This document shows, piece by piece, positions 1 to 10,400 of a DNA stretch of 64,000 bases. Location: positions 372,001 through 436,000 of the forward strand of contig NZ_CP012410.1 in NCBI RefSeq assembly GCF_001274535.1. The letters are read 5' to 3'. Numbering within the stretch: position 1 is the stretch's first letter; every line of letters starts with the position of its first letter. Position numbers and translations under genes: made by a program. This DNA comes from Leptotrichia sp. oral taxon 212. Its GTDB lineage: Bacteria > Fusobacteriota > Fusobacteriia > Fusobacteriales > Leptotrichiaceae. The notes beneath the pieces were generated by a model. The model was not told where the DNA came from and made no database searches. It saw only the letters and a list, made by a program, of their open reading frames with translations.

Positions 1-1
1 A

Positions 2-277
2 ATAAAGGAATCTGTGTACAATACAGGAAAAGTAATGGGAAATGTGCTTAATATGATTGATGTGAATGATATTATAGTGGCAGGAGATATTACAACTACA
101 GGAGAACTCTTCATAAGAAATTTTAAAAGGGGAATAGATGCCATGCTACTTGAAGAATTCAACAAAAAAATAAAAGTAAGGACTACAAAGCTTGAAAATA
201 TGACAGGGGTTTATGGTGCAGTTTCACTTATAACAAGTAATCTGTTTGAAGGGGAAAAGTTAATCAAGGTCAGATAA
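2..277 (+). CDS. ROK-family protein, C-terminal part (cut by window start)
   Basis: The frame is open from the first bases, so this is the last 91 codons of a longer gene; ROK proteins are usually 300-400 residues. The visible part has the ROK pattern: a helix (NVLNMIDVNDIIVAG) leading into the conserved strand-turn where the family has 'N..NP..IV.GG', and a C-terminal 'GAVSL' segment like the usual 'GAA.LA' end. ROK proteins are sugar kinases or sugar-responsive repressors; the N-terminus that would show an HTH is missing. It lies 64 bp upstream of mglB on the same strand, so a role in galactose-type sugar sensing or phosphorylation is inferred from context only. Confidence 0.7.
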   Translation: MKESVYNTGKVMGNVLNMIDVNDIIVAGDITTTGELFIRNFKRGIDAMLLEEFNKKIKVRTTKLENMTGVYGAVSLITSNLFEGEKLIKVR

Positions 278-298
278 TTGATTATGTTTTAAATAACT

Positions 299-309
299 TA
301 ACTTAGTTA
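299..309. promoter_or_regulatory. Small palindrome between ROK gene and mglB, possible operator
   Basis: TAACT-T-AGTTA is a perfect 11-bp palindrome in the 64-bp gap ahead of mglB. A sugar-responsive repressor, perhaps the neighbouring ROK protein, could bind here. No convincing -35/-10 pair was found in the gap, and a palindrome this short can arise by chance. Confidence 0.2.
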
Positions 310-341
310 GGTAATAAAAAAATTTATATAGAGGTGAAGAA

Positions 342-1373
342 ATGAAAAAGATTTTATTGTTGATGTTAGCAATGGTAATGTTGCTATCATGTGGTGGAGA
401 AAAAAAAGCCGATGGAGGTGCAGCGGGAGGAGACAAACCGGCAGAAGGTAAAAAAGTTAAAATTGGAGTTACTATCTACAAATATGATGATAACTTCATG
501 GCAACATTGAGAAAAGATCTTGAAGCATTTGCAAAAGAAGATGCAAATATAGAATTAATCATGAACGATTCTCAAAACAGTCAGGCAACTCAGAACGAAC
601 AGGTGGATGCACTTCTTTCAAAAGGTGTAAACGTACTGGCAATCAATTTGGTGGATCCTGCAGCAGGACAAACTATTATTGATAAGGCAAAAGCTGCAAA
701 TGTACCTGTAGTATTCTTTAACAAGGATCCAGGAACAGAAGCATTAAAAACTTATGATAAAGCTTATTACGTTGGAACAAAACCTGAAGAATCAGGAATA
801 ATCCAAGGACAGTTAATTGAAAAAGTATGGAAAGCAAATCCAGCATTAGATTTAAATAAAGATGGTGTTATGCAATATGTTATGATTAAAGGAGAACCAG
901 GACACCCTGATGCAGAAGCAAGAACAGCTTATTCAATAAAAGAATTAAATGGTAAAGGTATAAAAACTGAAAAATTACAGGAAGATACAGGAATGTGGGA
1001 TGCGGCTCAGGCAAAAGACAAAATGGATGCATGGCTTGCAGGTCCTACAGGTTCTAAAATAGAAGTTGTAATTTCAAATAATGACGGTATGGCATTAGGT
1101 GCTTTAGAAGCTTTAAAAGCTCACCAGAAAAAATTACCTGTATTTGGAGTAGATGCGTTACAGGAAGCATTAACATTAATTGAGTCAGGAGAATTAGCAG
1201 GAACAGTATTAAATGACGGAACAAACCAGGCAAAAGCAGTTTTAGAACTTTCAAGAAACTTGGCTAATGGAAAAGACCCAGTTGAAGGTACATCATGGAA
1301 ATTAGAAGAAAAAGCAGTTAGAGTTCCTTATGTAGGTGTAGATAAAGAAAATTTAGCACAATTTAAAAAATAA
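342..1373 (+). CDS. mglB: Galactose/methyl-galactoside-binding lipoprotein MglB
   Basis: Substrate-binding protein of the Mgl ABC importer. It begins with a lipoprotein signal peptide (LLSC, lipobox Cys17), so the mature protein is membrane-anchored, unlike the free periplasmic E. coli MglB. The family-specific calcium loop is visible at about residues 170-178 (DLNKDGVMQ), followed by the conserved [13 protein letters not shown] block, [14 protein letters not shown], the NNDGMALGA motif and [10 protein letters not shown]. The length of 343 residues is normal. The start is set by GAGGTGAA at 331-338, 3 nt before the ATG. It is first in mglB-mglA-mglC and is separated from mglA by a hairpin that would let MglB be made in excess. 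Identification rests on close similarity to enteric MglB across the whole C-terminal half. Confidence 0.95.
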   Translation: MKKILLLMLAMVMLLSCGGEKKADGGAAGGDKPAEGKKVKIGVTIYKYDDNFMATLRKDLEAFAKEDANIELIMNDSQNSQATQNEQVDALLSKGVNVLAINLVDPAAGQTIIDKAKAANVPVVFFNKDPGTEALKTYDKAYYVGTKPEESGIIQGQLIEKVWKANPALDLNKDGVMQYVMIKGEPGHPDAEARTAYSIKELNGKGIKTEKLQEDTGMWDAAQAKDKMDAWLAGPTGSKIEVVISNNDGMALGALEALKAHQKKLPVFGVDALQEALTLIESGELAGTVLNDGTNQAKAVLELSRNLANGKDPVEGTSWKLEEKAVRVPYVGVDKENLAQFKK

Positions 1374-1397
1374 TTGAATAATTAATAGTTGAATTGT

Positions 1398-1445
1398 ATA
1401 CCGTAAATAAAAACTCTGTTAAATTTTATTTGCGGTATCTTTTTT
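1398..1445 (+). terminator. Stem-loop with U-tract between mglB and mglA
   Basis: 15-nt arms (1398-1412 and 1424-1438) pair with a single G-U or mismatch position around an 11-nt loop. C and six T residues follow. In a binding-protein-first sugar operon this looks like an attenuating terminator or 3' stabiliser that leaves less transcript for mglA and mglC. Confidence 0.75.
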
Positions 1446-1461
1446 AGGAAGAGGTGAACAG

Positions 1462-2976
1462 ATGGAAAATTCTCAAAATAGACATGAATATGTTTTGGAA
1501 ATGGAAGGAATCAGTAAGGAATTTCCTGGGGTAAAAGCACTTGATAACGTTACTTTGAAAATACGTCCCAACAGTGTTCATGCACTTATGGGAGAAAATG
1601 GTGCAGGAAAATCTACACTGATGAAATGTCTTTTCGGAATATACAAGAAGGATACAGGGGAAATATCACTGGAAGGACAAAAAATAGAATTTAAAAATTC
1701 AAAGGATGCACTCGAAAAAGGAGTTTCCATGGTGCATCAGGAGTTAAATCAGGTTACACAGAGAAACGTAATAGATAATATATGGCTTGGAAGATATCCT
1801 AAAAAAGGTTTATTTATAGATGAAGACAAGATGTACAAAGATACAAAAGAGATATTTGCAAGACTGGATATAGATATAGATCCTAAAACGAAAGTAAGCA
1901 GACTTTCTGTTTCACAGATGCAGATGCTTGAAATTGCAAAAGCAGTTTCATATGATTCAAAAGTGCTGATTTTAGATGAGCCTACCTCATCCCTGACAGA
2001 AAATGAAGTAAAGCATCTGTTCAAGATAATAAGAAAACTTCAGGGAAGTGGTATCGGAATAGTGTATATTTCGCATAAAATGGAAGAAATAACTGAAATT
2101 TGTGATGAAATTACAATATTGAGAGATGGAAAATGGGTTACTACAGAAAAAGTAAAAGATTTGAACACAGATCAGATTATAAATCTTATGGTAGGAAGAG
2201 ACCTGACAAACAGATTTCCTGATAAGACAAATAAACCAGGAGAAGTCATACTGGAAGTTGAAAATCTGACAGCAAAAAGACCTAAGTCAATAGAAGATGT
2301 TTCTTTTACATTAAGAAAAGGTGAGATATTAGGAGTTGCAGGTCTTGTAGGATCAAAGAGAACTGATATAGTGGAAACATTGTTTGGAGTTATTGAGAAA
2401 AAATCGGGAACAGTAAAAATAGATGGTAAGACAGTAGAAATAAGAAATCCTAAGGAAGCCACAGCAAATGGACTGGCACTTATAACCGAAGAAAGACGTG
2501 CTACAGGAATTTATTCAATGCTGGATATAAAATTTAATTCAATTATTTCCAACACTAAAAATTACAAGGCTTTATTAGGGCTGCTTGATGACAGTAAAAT
2601 CGAAAAAGATACAAAATGGGTAATAGACAGTATGCGTGTAAAGACACCGTCACAGAAAACGCACATAGGAAGCCTCTCAGGAGGAAATCAGCAGAAAGTC
2701 ATAATAGGAAGATGGTTGCTGACAGAACCTGAAATACTTCTTATGGATGAACCTACAAGGGGAATAGATGTAGGTGCAAAATTTGAAATATATCAGTTAA
2801 TGATAAATCTGGCCGAAAAAGAGAAAGGTATTATTATGATTTCTTCAGAAATGCCTGAACTGCTGGGAGTAACAGACAGAATACTGGTCATGAGTAATGG
2901 TAGGGTGGCAGGTATAGTAAATACTGCTGAAACTTCTCAGGAAGAAATATTAAAATTAACGGCTAAATATTTATAG
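1462..2976 (+). CDS. mglA: Galactose/methyl-galactoside import ATPase MglA
   Basis: Double-domain sugar ABC ATPase that drives MglBAC import at the inner face of the membrane. The N-terminal nucleotide-binding domain has Walker [10 protein letters not shown] (about 44-52), a signature-like LSVSQMQM segment and Walker [11 protein letters not shown]. The C-terminal domain has a degenerate Walker A (GLVGSKRTD), a good signature LSGGNQQK at about 405, and [13 protein letters not shown]. This asymmetry and the 504-residue length are standard for the MglA/RbsA/XylG family. The substrate is assigned from the MglB neighbour. GGAAGAGGTG lies just upstream of the ATG. The gene is followed after 10 bp by mglC. 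Confidence 0.95.
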   Translation: MENSQNRHEYVLEMEGISKEFPGVKALDNVTLKIRPNSVHALMGENGAGKSTLMKCLFGIYKKDTGEISLEGQKIEFKNSKDALEKGVSMVHQELNQVTQRNVIDNIWLGRYPKKGLFIDEDKMYKDTKEIFARLDIDIDPKTKVSRLSVSQMQMLEIAKAVSYDSKVLILDEPTSSLTENEVKHLFKIIRKLQGSGIGIVYISHKMEEITEICDEITILRDGKWVTTEKVKDLNTDQIINLMVGRDLTNRFPDKTNKPGEVILEVENLTAKRPKSIEDVSFTLRKGEILGVAGLVGSKRTDIVETLFGVIEKKSGTVKIDGKTVEIRNPKEATANGLALITEERRATGIYSMLDIKFNSIISNTKNYKALLGLLDDSKIEKDTKWVIDSMRVKTPSQKTHIGSLSGGNQQKVIIGRWLLTEPEILLMDEPTRGIDVGAKFEIYQLMINLAEKEKGIIMISSEMPELLGVTDRILVMSNGRVAGIVNTAETSQEEILKLTAKYL

Positions 2977-2986
2977 GGAGGCAAAA

Positions 2987-4018
2987 ATGGCAGAGAAAAT
3001 TGCAAATAAAAATAAGGAATCTTTTGATGTTAAAAATCTGATATTAAATGGAGGAATTTATCTGGTGCTTTTATTACTATTAGTTCTAATAGTGATGAAA
3101 GATCCTTCATTTTTAAGCTTATTAAATATACAGAATATTCTTACACAGTCATCAGTAAGAATAATAATAGCACTTGGAGTTGCAGGACTTATAGTAACTC
3201 AGGGAACAGACCTGTCAGTAGGGAGACAAGTTGGTATGGCGGCACTTGTATCAGCGACATTACTTCAGGCCATGACAAATGTAAATAAAGTTTTTAAGGG
3301 ATTACCAACATTACCTATACCTGCAGTTCTGCTTCTTGTAGTAGTTATTGGTGCTTTGATAGGTCTAATAACAGGACTTATAGTTGCAAAATTGAATGTA
3401 GTACCTTTTGTTGCAACAATGGGAACAATGGTAATAGTTTACGGAATAAACTCATTGTATTTTGACTTTGTAGGAGCATCACCGGTAGCGGGGTTTGATA
3501 GAAAATATTCACAGGTGGCTCAGGGAGCATTATTTCAGATTGGACAGTTAAGACTGTCATACCTTATAATATATGCTGTAATTGCAATTGTGCTTATGTG
3601 GATATTATGGAATAAGACAGTATTTGGTAAAAATCTGTTTGCTGTAGGAGGAAATCCTGAAGCGGCAAGAGTATCAGGAGTAAATGTTGCAAAGACAATA
3701 TTATTAGTATATATGTTATCAGGAGTAATGTATGCAATAGGAGGATTTCTTGAAGCGGCACGTATAGGATCTGCAACAAATAACCTTGGATTTATGTATG
3801 AAATGGATGCCATTGCGGCCTGTGTCGTTGGAGGAGTTTCATTCAGCGGAGGAGTAGGTAAAATATCAGGAGTAGTTGCCGGAGTTATAATATTTACATT
3901 AATCAACTATGGACTTACTTATATAGGAATAAGCCCTTACTGGCAATATATTATAAAAGGTATTATCATAATAACTGCAGTTGCGATAGATGTACTGAAA
4001 TATAGAAAAAATAAATAG
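2987..4018 (+). CDS. mglC: Galactose/methyl-galactoside permease MglC
   Basis: Integral membrane permease of the Mgl importer. The protein has 343 residues with about 8-10 hydrophobic helices and the branched-chain-permease (RbsC/MglC) signature: TDLSVG early, LNVVPFVATMGTM in the middle, GNPEAARVSGVNV as the cytoplasmic coupling loop, and GGVSFSGGVGK near the C-terminus. It starts 10 bp after mglA with a GGGAGG site. A strong terminator follows, closing the operon. Confidence 0.95.
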   Translation: MAEKIANKNKESFDVKNLILNGGIYLVLLLLLVLIVMKDPSFLSLLNIQNILTQSSVRIIIALGVAGLIVTQGTDLSVGRQVGMAALVSATLLQAMTNVNKVFKGLPTLPIPAVLLLVVVIGALIGLITGLIVAKLNVVPFVATMGTMVIVYGINSLYFDFVGASPVAGFDRKYSQVAQGALFQIGQLRLSYLIIYAVIAIVLMWILWNKTVFGKNLFAVGGNPEAARVSGVNVAKTILLVYMLSGVMYAIGGFLEAARIGSATNNLGFMYEMDAIAACVVGGVSFSGGVGKISGVVAGVIIFTLINYGLTYIGISPYWQYIIKGIIIITAVAIDVLKYRKNK

Positions 4019-4047
4019 AAACATCATATCTGCTTTATATATTGATT

Positions 4048-4095
4048 AAAAAGGATAAAAGGTTTTATTTAAAAATTTTTTATCCTTTTTTCTTT
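4048..4095 (+). terminator. Rho-independent terminator of the mgl operon
   Basis: A perfect 13-bp stem (4048-4060 with 4078-4090; core AAGGATAAAA / TTTTATCCTT) has a 17-nt loop and runs into a T-rich tract. It lies 30 bp after the mglC stop. Confidence 0.85.
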
Positions 4096-4201
4096 TATAG
4101 CTTTAGAAAATTAAAAAAAAAGGATAATTTTAAAATTGTGTAAAAATACTGTATTATCTAAAATACAATAGTTTTTAAAGTTTTTAAGTAACAACTTATG
4201 G

Positions 4202-4230
4202 TTGTTTTTTTGAATTTAATTTGATATACT
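4202..4230 (+). promoter_or_regulatory. Candidate sigma-70 promoter in the autotransporter upstream region
   Basis: TTGTTT (4202-4207), a 17-bp spacer, then TATACT (4225-4230). It is followed by a strong Shine-Dalgarno (TAGGAGG) and the short reading frame at 4264. It would give a leader of more than 250 nt for the autotransporter if transcription continues. The rest of the 476-bp interval (4019-4495) holds the mgl terminator and A/T-rich DNA with no other recognised feature. Confidence 0.4.
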
Positions 4231-4263
4231 ATATAAAAACTAATGTTAAATTAGGAGGAAAAA

Positions 4264-4377
4264 ATGGAAAAGCAAATATTAGAAGTCAGGTGAAAGAGAA
4301 GAAATATAAAAGAGTATCGAATAATTGTGACATATCTTAATAAGAATGTTGAAAGACAATTAAGAGAAAATAGATGA
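4264..4377 (+). pseudogene. Very short leader frame or gene remnant upstream of the autotransporter
   Basis: A textbook ribosome-binding site (TAGGAGGAAAAA) precedes an ATG whose frame stops after only nine codons (MEKQILEVR, TGA at 4291-4293). The same frame is then open for 27 more codons, ending at TGA 4375-4377. It is either a tiny translated leader peptide or the stump of a gene that lost its body. No family was recognised. The good RBS and promoter with almost no coding sequence are the reason to list it. Confidence 0.3.
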
Positions 4378-4495
4378 AAATAGTTTGACTTAAAATAATT
4401 TTGCACAAAGTAACAAGAAAAGATAGGCATTAAAATATATTATTTGTACATAAAAGCGATTAATAAAAATAAAATTTTATAGATGAGGAGAAAGG

Positions 4496-7400
4496 ATGAC
4501 TAATAATTTAAAGAAAATCGAAAAAGATTTAAGATCGTTAGCAAAAAGATGTAAGGATATCCGTTATACAAAAGGACTGCTCCTTAGTTTTTTAATGATG
4601 GGATTGTTGTCGTTTTCAGAAGGTTTAACATCCCCTGGAGTGAAAAATGCTGAAAACTCAATAAATCAGGCAAGAAAAGAATTGAACACTTCAATCAGCG
4701 ACATGAAGGCACTTTTTAGGGAAGCTAAAAGAGAAAATGACAAGCTTCTAAAAGGATCGAATCTGGAACTGATTCAATTAATGGAACAGGGAGATCAGGT
4801 TGTAAAATCTCCATGGAGTTCATGGCAGTATGGAATGAACTATTTTTACAGTAACTGGAGAGGAACATATAAAGGAAAAGGAGATAAAAAGGAAAAATAT
4901 CCTTATGAGGGAATATATAGAAGAAGTGATGATTTATTCCTGAGATCAATCTCTCCTAACAGTAGAAACTATAGCAGATATGTGGCATCAGTACATGATG
5001 ATCCGTTCCATTCGGCAACTACATCAACAACAGGACTGGGAAATGCATCATGGGGGATAGAATCATCAGTATTTGATCAGGAGCCGGTAACTACATTGAA
5101 CCTGCTTGCAACAGTAAGACCTAAGGAAATAAATAAACAGGCACCTGTAGTAAATCTTGGAACTATAGAAGGACCGGAGGAAATAAGTTTCAGTATTACT
5201 CCGCCTGAAGTTTCTCCAGGAAATCCTGAAATAAAAGACATAAGATTTGATGCACCAAACCCTGTTTCTCAGGAAAAACCAAATTATACAGGATTCAGCA
5301 TGAAAATAGAGAAATTTCATGATGGGATAGCTGGTTCAACTGCTGCCAACGGTTATGTGGAAGGTCAACAGGTGACGTTAACAAATGGACAAACTACAAG
5401 CAGTCAGATAAATACTACTGCAGTGTCATTTATAGATAATGTAGCTGCAGGAGTTGCAACACCTAATAACCCTAATTTTGTGAGAAGTACAGGAAGAGTA
5501 GCTGTAATGACAGGACAGGCAACGGGTGGAGGAAAACCTTTTAAAGTACACTTTGATGTAAACAGTAATGGAGAGGTAACTGTAAATCAAAATTTAGTAG
5601 TAGATTCATCAGGATATAGAATAGATGAAGGAAATGGAAATGTAATTTCAGGAGCATATACTTCAACTGCAACGGCAGCGGCAGGGAAAGCGGCGCCAAC
5701 ACAAAGAGCCTTTTTAGAAGGTGGTTCAAGAATAGGTTCATTAAATACAGATGTTGGGAAAATAACAAATACTAGTCATGTAAGTTTGGCTGGACCGTTA
5801 GTTGCAGGGCTGGAAATACAAAGTCATGGAGGAAGTGGAACGAGGGAAGTAATAAATTCAGGAACTATATCAGATACTGTTGAAAATACTTCATATAGAG
5901 GAGCATATGGATTAGGTGGACTGATGGTTCCTATAAATGTAGGTGGGGTACTTTATAAGCCAGGAACAACTCAAGTTTATGATGATGCAGACAACACAGT
6001 TACCATACCTTTTACAGCTAATTCTGAAATAGCAGGAGTGAAAATAACAAGAACTTCTGATGTGGGAGAGTTTGTAAGAGATAACAATGGAAATGTAACA
6101 GGTATAAAAATAACTAACTATTCAGGAGGATATACAGGATATAAGATAGGTCTTATATTTACTGCTGATAAAATTGGAACAGGTACTAATAACTTGACAA
6201 ATGATGGAACTATAGAATTTCATGGACATCATTCGATAGGAATACAGGTGGATGCTGATAACTCTTCAAGTGCTGTAGTTAATGCGGTAAATAATTCTGG
6301 TAAAAATATAACATTACATGGAGGAAACAGTATCGGAATGAAACTGTCTTCTTTAGTTGCTAATACAAGTAAAGTTGAAAATAGCGGAACAATATCATTG
6401 GGCGGAGGAAGCAGTGCAGGTATAGCAGTTCTTGAAGAAACTGGAAGTGCTATAAGAGCATACACTAATAATGTTAAAAATACCGGTACAGGAATTATAA
6501 ATGTAAATGCCGGTGAAAGTATAGGAATGTATCTGAAATTAGGAGAAGCAGATAAGATAATAAATGATGGTACTATAAATGTAAATGCCGGTTCAAGTGT
6601 GGGAATGAGAGTAGATAGAGGGACTCTTGCTTCGGGTGGAAATCCTATAGCTGATAACAATAAAGATATAAAGGTAACAGCAGGGTCAGGAAGTATGGGA
6701 ATGGTTGCATTAGGTAATGGAACAGCAGGAACAGCAACAGCTAATAATAAATCCGGAGCAAAAATTACTTTAGCAGGTACTAAAAATGTAGGAATGCATG
6801 CTGAAAATGGTGGAATAATAGATAATGTTTCATCAATAACAGGTACAGGCACAACTTTAATAGGAATGCAGATTTATGATAATAAATCTGAAGGAAAACA
6901 TTCAGGAGACATAACTTTAACAGGTGCAGGTTCTACAGGAGTGTATAATAAAGATGGTGGTAAATTTACCATGACTGGTGGAAGTATCACAACAAGTGGA
7001 GGAAATACTACAGGAGTTTTCTCAAATAGTGGAACAAATACAACTATTGAAAAAGGAAATATAAAATCTACAGGTGGCGGAGCAACTTTATATGCGGCAA
7101 ATGCCGGGACAAAAATAAACTTAGGTAAAATAGGAGGAGCAGCTACAGATGTTACTTTAACAGCCGGAAATAAATCTGTTTTATTCTATCATAATGATGA
7201 TAATGACAAAGATGGAACTAGAAAAGGAGAGTTTAATCTTGTTAACAATATTACTGCAACAGTAGAATCAGGCGGTGTAGCATTTGGATTTAAAGAAGTT
7301 CAGAGTGCTACAGATTTATCAAATGCTATTAAAAATATGTTTGGTGGAGGATCATCGTTTACTAGTAAAGTTAACTTAACTATAAATAACGGAGGAGCAT

Positions 7401-10400
7401 TGTTCTCAGTGCAGAACAGCAATCCGGCTTCACCGGCCGCAGCAATAAAACTTAGTGAAATGGTAACACTAAGTTCAGGAAATGACCCAGCTTCACCTTT
7501 AAATATAACAAATGGTAATTTCAAAATAATGACTATGAGAAATGGACATCTTGAAGTAGATCAGGATGTGACTCTTGACAGTGGAAGTGCATATGACAGA
7601 GTTGATTTTGTATCTTCGAGTGTAACAGTTGACTCAGGAAAAACAATAACAGGTTCAAATGCTTTAGGAAGAACTGCAATTGGTCAGAGAAATGACGGAA
7701 CAAATAATGCTTCAATGGTAGTTACAAATAAAGGAACTATTGCAATGCAAAATGGACCTAGTGGAAATTTAAGCTCAACAGCTATAGCAGTTGAAACAGG
7801 AAAAGTTTTAAATGATACCGGAAGTAAAATTCAAATGACCGGAGAAAAAGCTGTAGGAATATACGGTGCAACAGATTCTGACATTACAAATAAGGGAGAT
7901 ATTGAAATTGCTACAAAAGGTACTGGTATCGTAGGAGCAAATTCCCTTGTAAAAACAACAGCGGCTAATCAGAATATTACTATACTGAATGATGGTAAGA
8001 TAACAGGAACGGCAGGAGAAAAGGTAATAGGAATATATGCAAATAACACTCATGCAACAGCAGTATCAAAAATAAAAAATGATACTAATGGAAATATTGA
8101 TTTAACTGCCGCAAAAGGAAGTTTAGGAATATATGCTGGAAAATCTGATCTGGAATCTAAAGGAAATATAAAAGTCGGAGATGAAAGTGCCGGAATAAAT
8201 GCAGTTAATACTAAAACAGTAATTTCAGGAGGAAATGTTGAAGTAGGTACAAAATCTATAGGATTTATTTTAGAAGGTATCGGAAAGACATCAACAACTA
8301 CTTTTGATGGACAGGCTGCAGGAACATTAAAAATAAATGGACAGAATTCATTAGGATATTATCTTGTAAATGCAGATGCAAATACTGCTACAAACTTTAA
8401 GGATAATCTTGTATTCAATCCAGGAAACAATAAATATACTTATATTTACATAAAAGGAAACAGTGCAACAGACAGAAGTAAACTTGTTTACAATCAGGCA
8501 GGAAAAACTATAGACACAGACGGTTCTGTATTTATATTTGGTAAAGATTCTGATATAAAACTGGATACGGCATTTACGTTGACAAGTACAAAAAATAAGG
8601 TTGTAGCTGCATATCTGAAAGATTCAGGAACTTTAACAAATGAAGGTTCAATAGATCTTTCAGGTGACAAGTCGGTTGCATTATATGGAGAAGCCGGTGG
8701 AGCTATTGTAAATAACAAGGACATAAAAATAGGAACAAACAGTGTTGGAATTTACAACAAAGGAGCTTCTACAGGAGAAAACGGTGCTGCCGGAACAATA
8801 ACTCTTGATGGAGATTATGGAATAGGAATGCGTTCTGACAATGCTACTGGAAATACTGAAAACAAGGGTAAAATAGAAAGCTCAAAATTAAGAGCAGTTG
8901 GAATGTCTTCAAGTAATGGTTCAAATGCCATGACAAATACTGGAACTATAGATTTTTCAGGACAGGAATCAATAGGAATGCACACTGATAATCTTGGAAC
9001 AGCAGGACATGCAGTAACAAACAATGGAACAATAACTCTTGTTGATGCAAATGATGAAACAAAACCTAACATCGGTATATATTCAGAGCATTCAAACGAT
9101 GTAATAGTAAATAATGGAAAAATTGAAGCAGGAAAAAATACTTTAGGAATTTATGGAAAAGCAGGTGGAAACATAACTCTTGGAAGCGCATCTGAAACAA
9201 AAGTTGGAGATAATGGGGTTTCAGTGTTTACAACAGGAGGAAATGTTGACATTTTAAATGGTGCTAAAGTTGAAACAGGAGCAAACAATGGAGTAGGAGT
9301 ATACTACTCAGGAAGCAATGGAACAATTACAAACAATACTGACAAAATTAAAATAGGAGACAATTCATTTGGATTTGTAATAAAAGGTGGAACAAATAAT
9401 AAATTCTTCAGTAACAGCACAGGTACAGTACAACTTCCTGATAAATCAGTATATTTATACTCAGCTGATACTACAGGTACAGAAAATACTGTAATAAACC
9501 GTACTAATCTTGAAAGTACAGGTGGAGAACTTGCTTACGGAATCTATACTAATGGTGGAGGAGCAAATTACGGTAATATTAATATGACTCAAGGAAAGGG
9601 ACATGTTGGAATTTACAGTTACTTACCTCATCCTACTGGAGCAATTCCTGCTACAGTGACACCTAACGTATTTAAAAACTATGGAAGAATAGACGTTTCA
9701 GCTTCAGACCTGACAGTAGCCACAGATCAGAAAAATGGAATTGGAATGGCAGCAGGATATGTAAAACAGAGAACAGAAGTTGAAAATGTACTTGATGCCA
9801 ATGGAAATTTAGTAATAGATCCTGTTACAGGAAATCCTAAGACACAGACAAAAATATATAGAGATATAATAGGATTGGGAAATATTGAAAACCATGGAAC
9901 AATATCAGTAACTACTCCTAACAGTATAGGAATGTATGCAGGAGGAAAAGGTTCAATAGCTAAGAACTATGGAAGAATTGAATTAAGTGGAACGGATTTG
10001 AATGTAGGTATGTTCCTTGAAGACGGAGCTGTAGGATATAACTATGGAACTATAACAACTGTAGGAACAGGAAATAGTGAACAGGTTGGGGTTGCAGTTC
10101 TGAGAGAAGCTACATTCCACAACTATGGAAAAGTAAATATTGATGCAGAAGATGGAATAGGAATAGCAATCGGTGGTAAACTGACTCTTGTAAACAGAGG
10201 AGAATTTACAATATCTGGTGATAGAAAAACTGCTAACATGAATAATGGTACAGGAACAGTAACAACTACAGGAGATGGATCAGTGGCAATCGCTACAATA
10301 TCAGATGATTCAAAAATAATGGGAGTACTTCCTGTAAATCAGGTAGGAATAATACCTAAAGACGGAACATATGAAGCAGTAGTTACTTATAACGGAGTGG

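Noticed and set aside
6229-6852. 207-codon open frame on the minus strand inside the autotransporter
   Set aside because: It is the antisense shadow of the Gly/Thr/Ser-rich repeat passenger; its Pro/Leu/Ile-heavy composition follows from the repeats and there is no RBS or family match.
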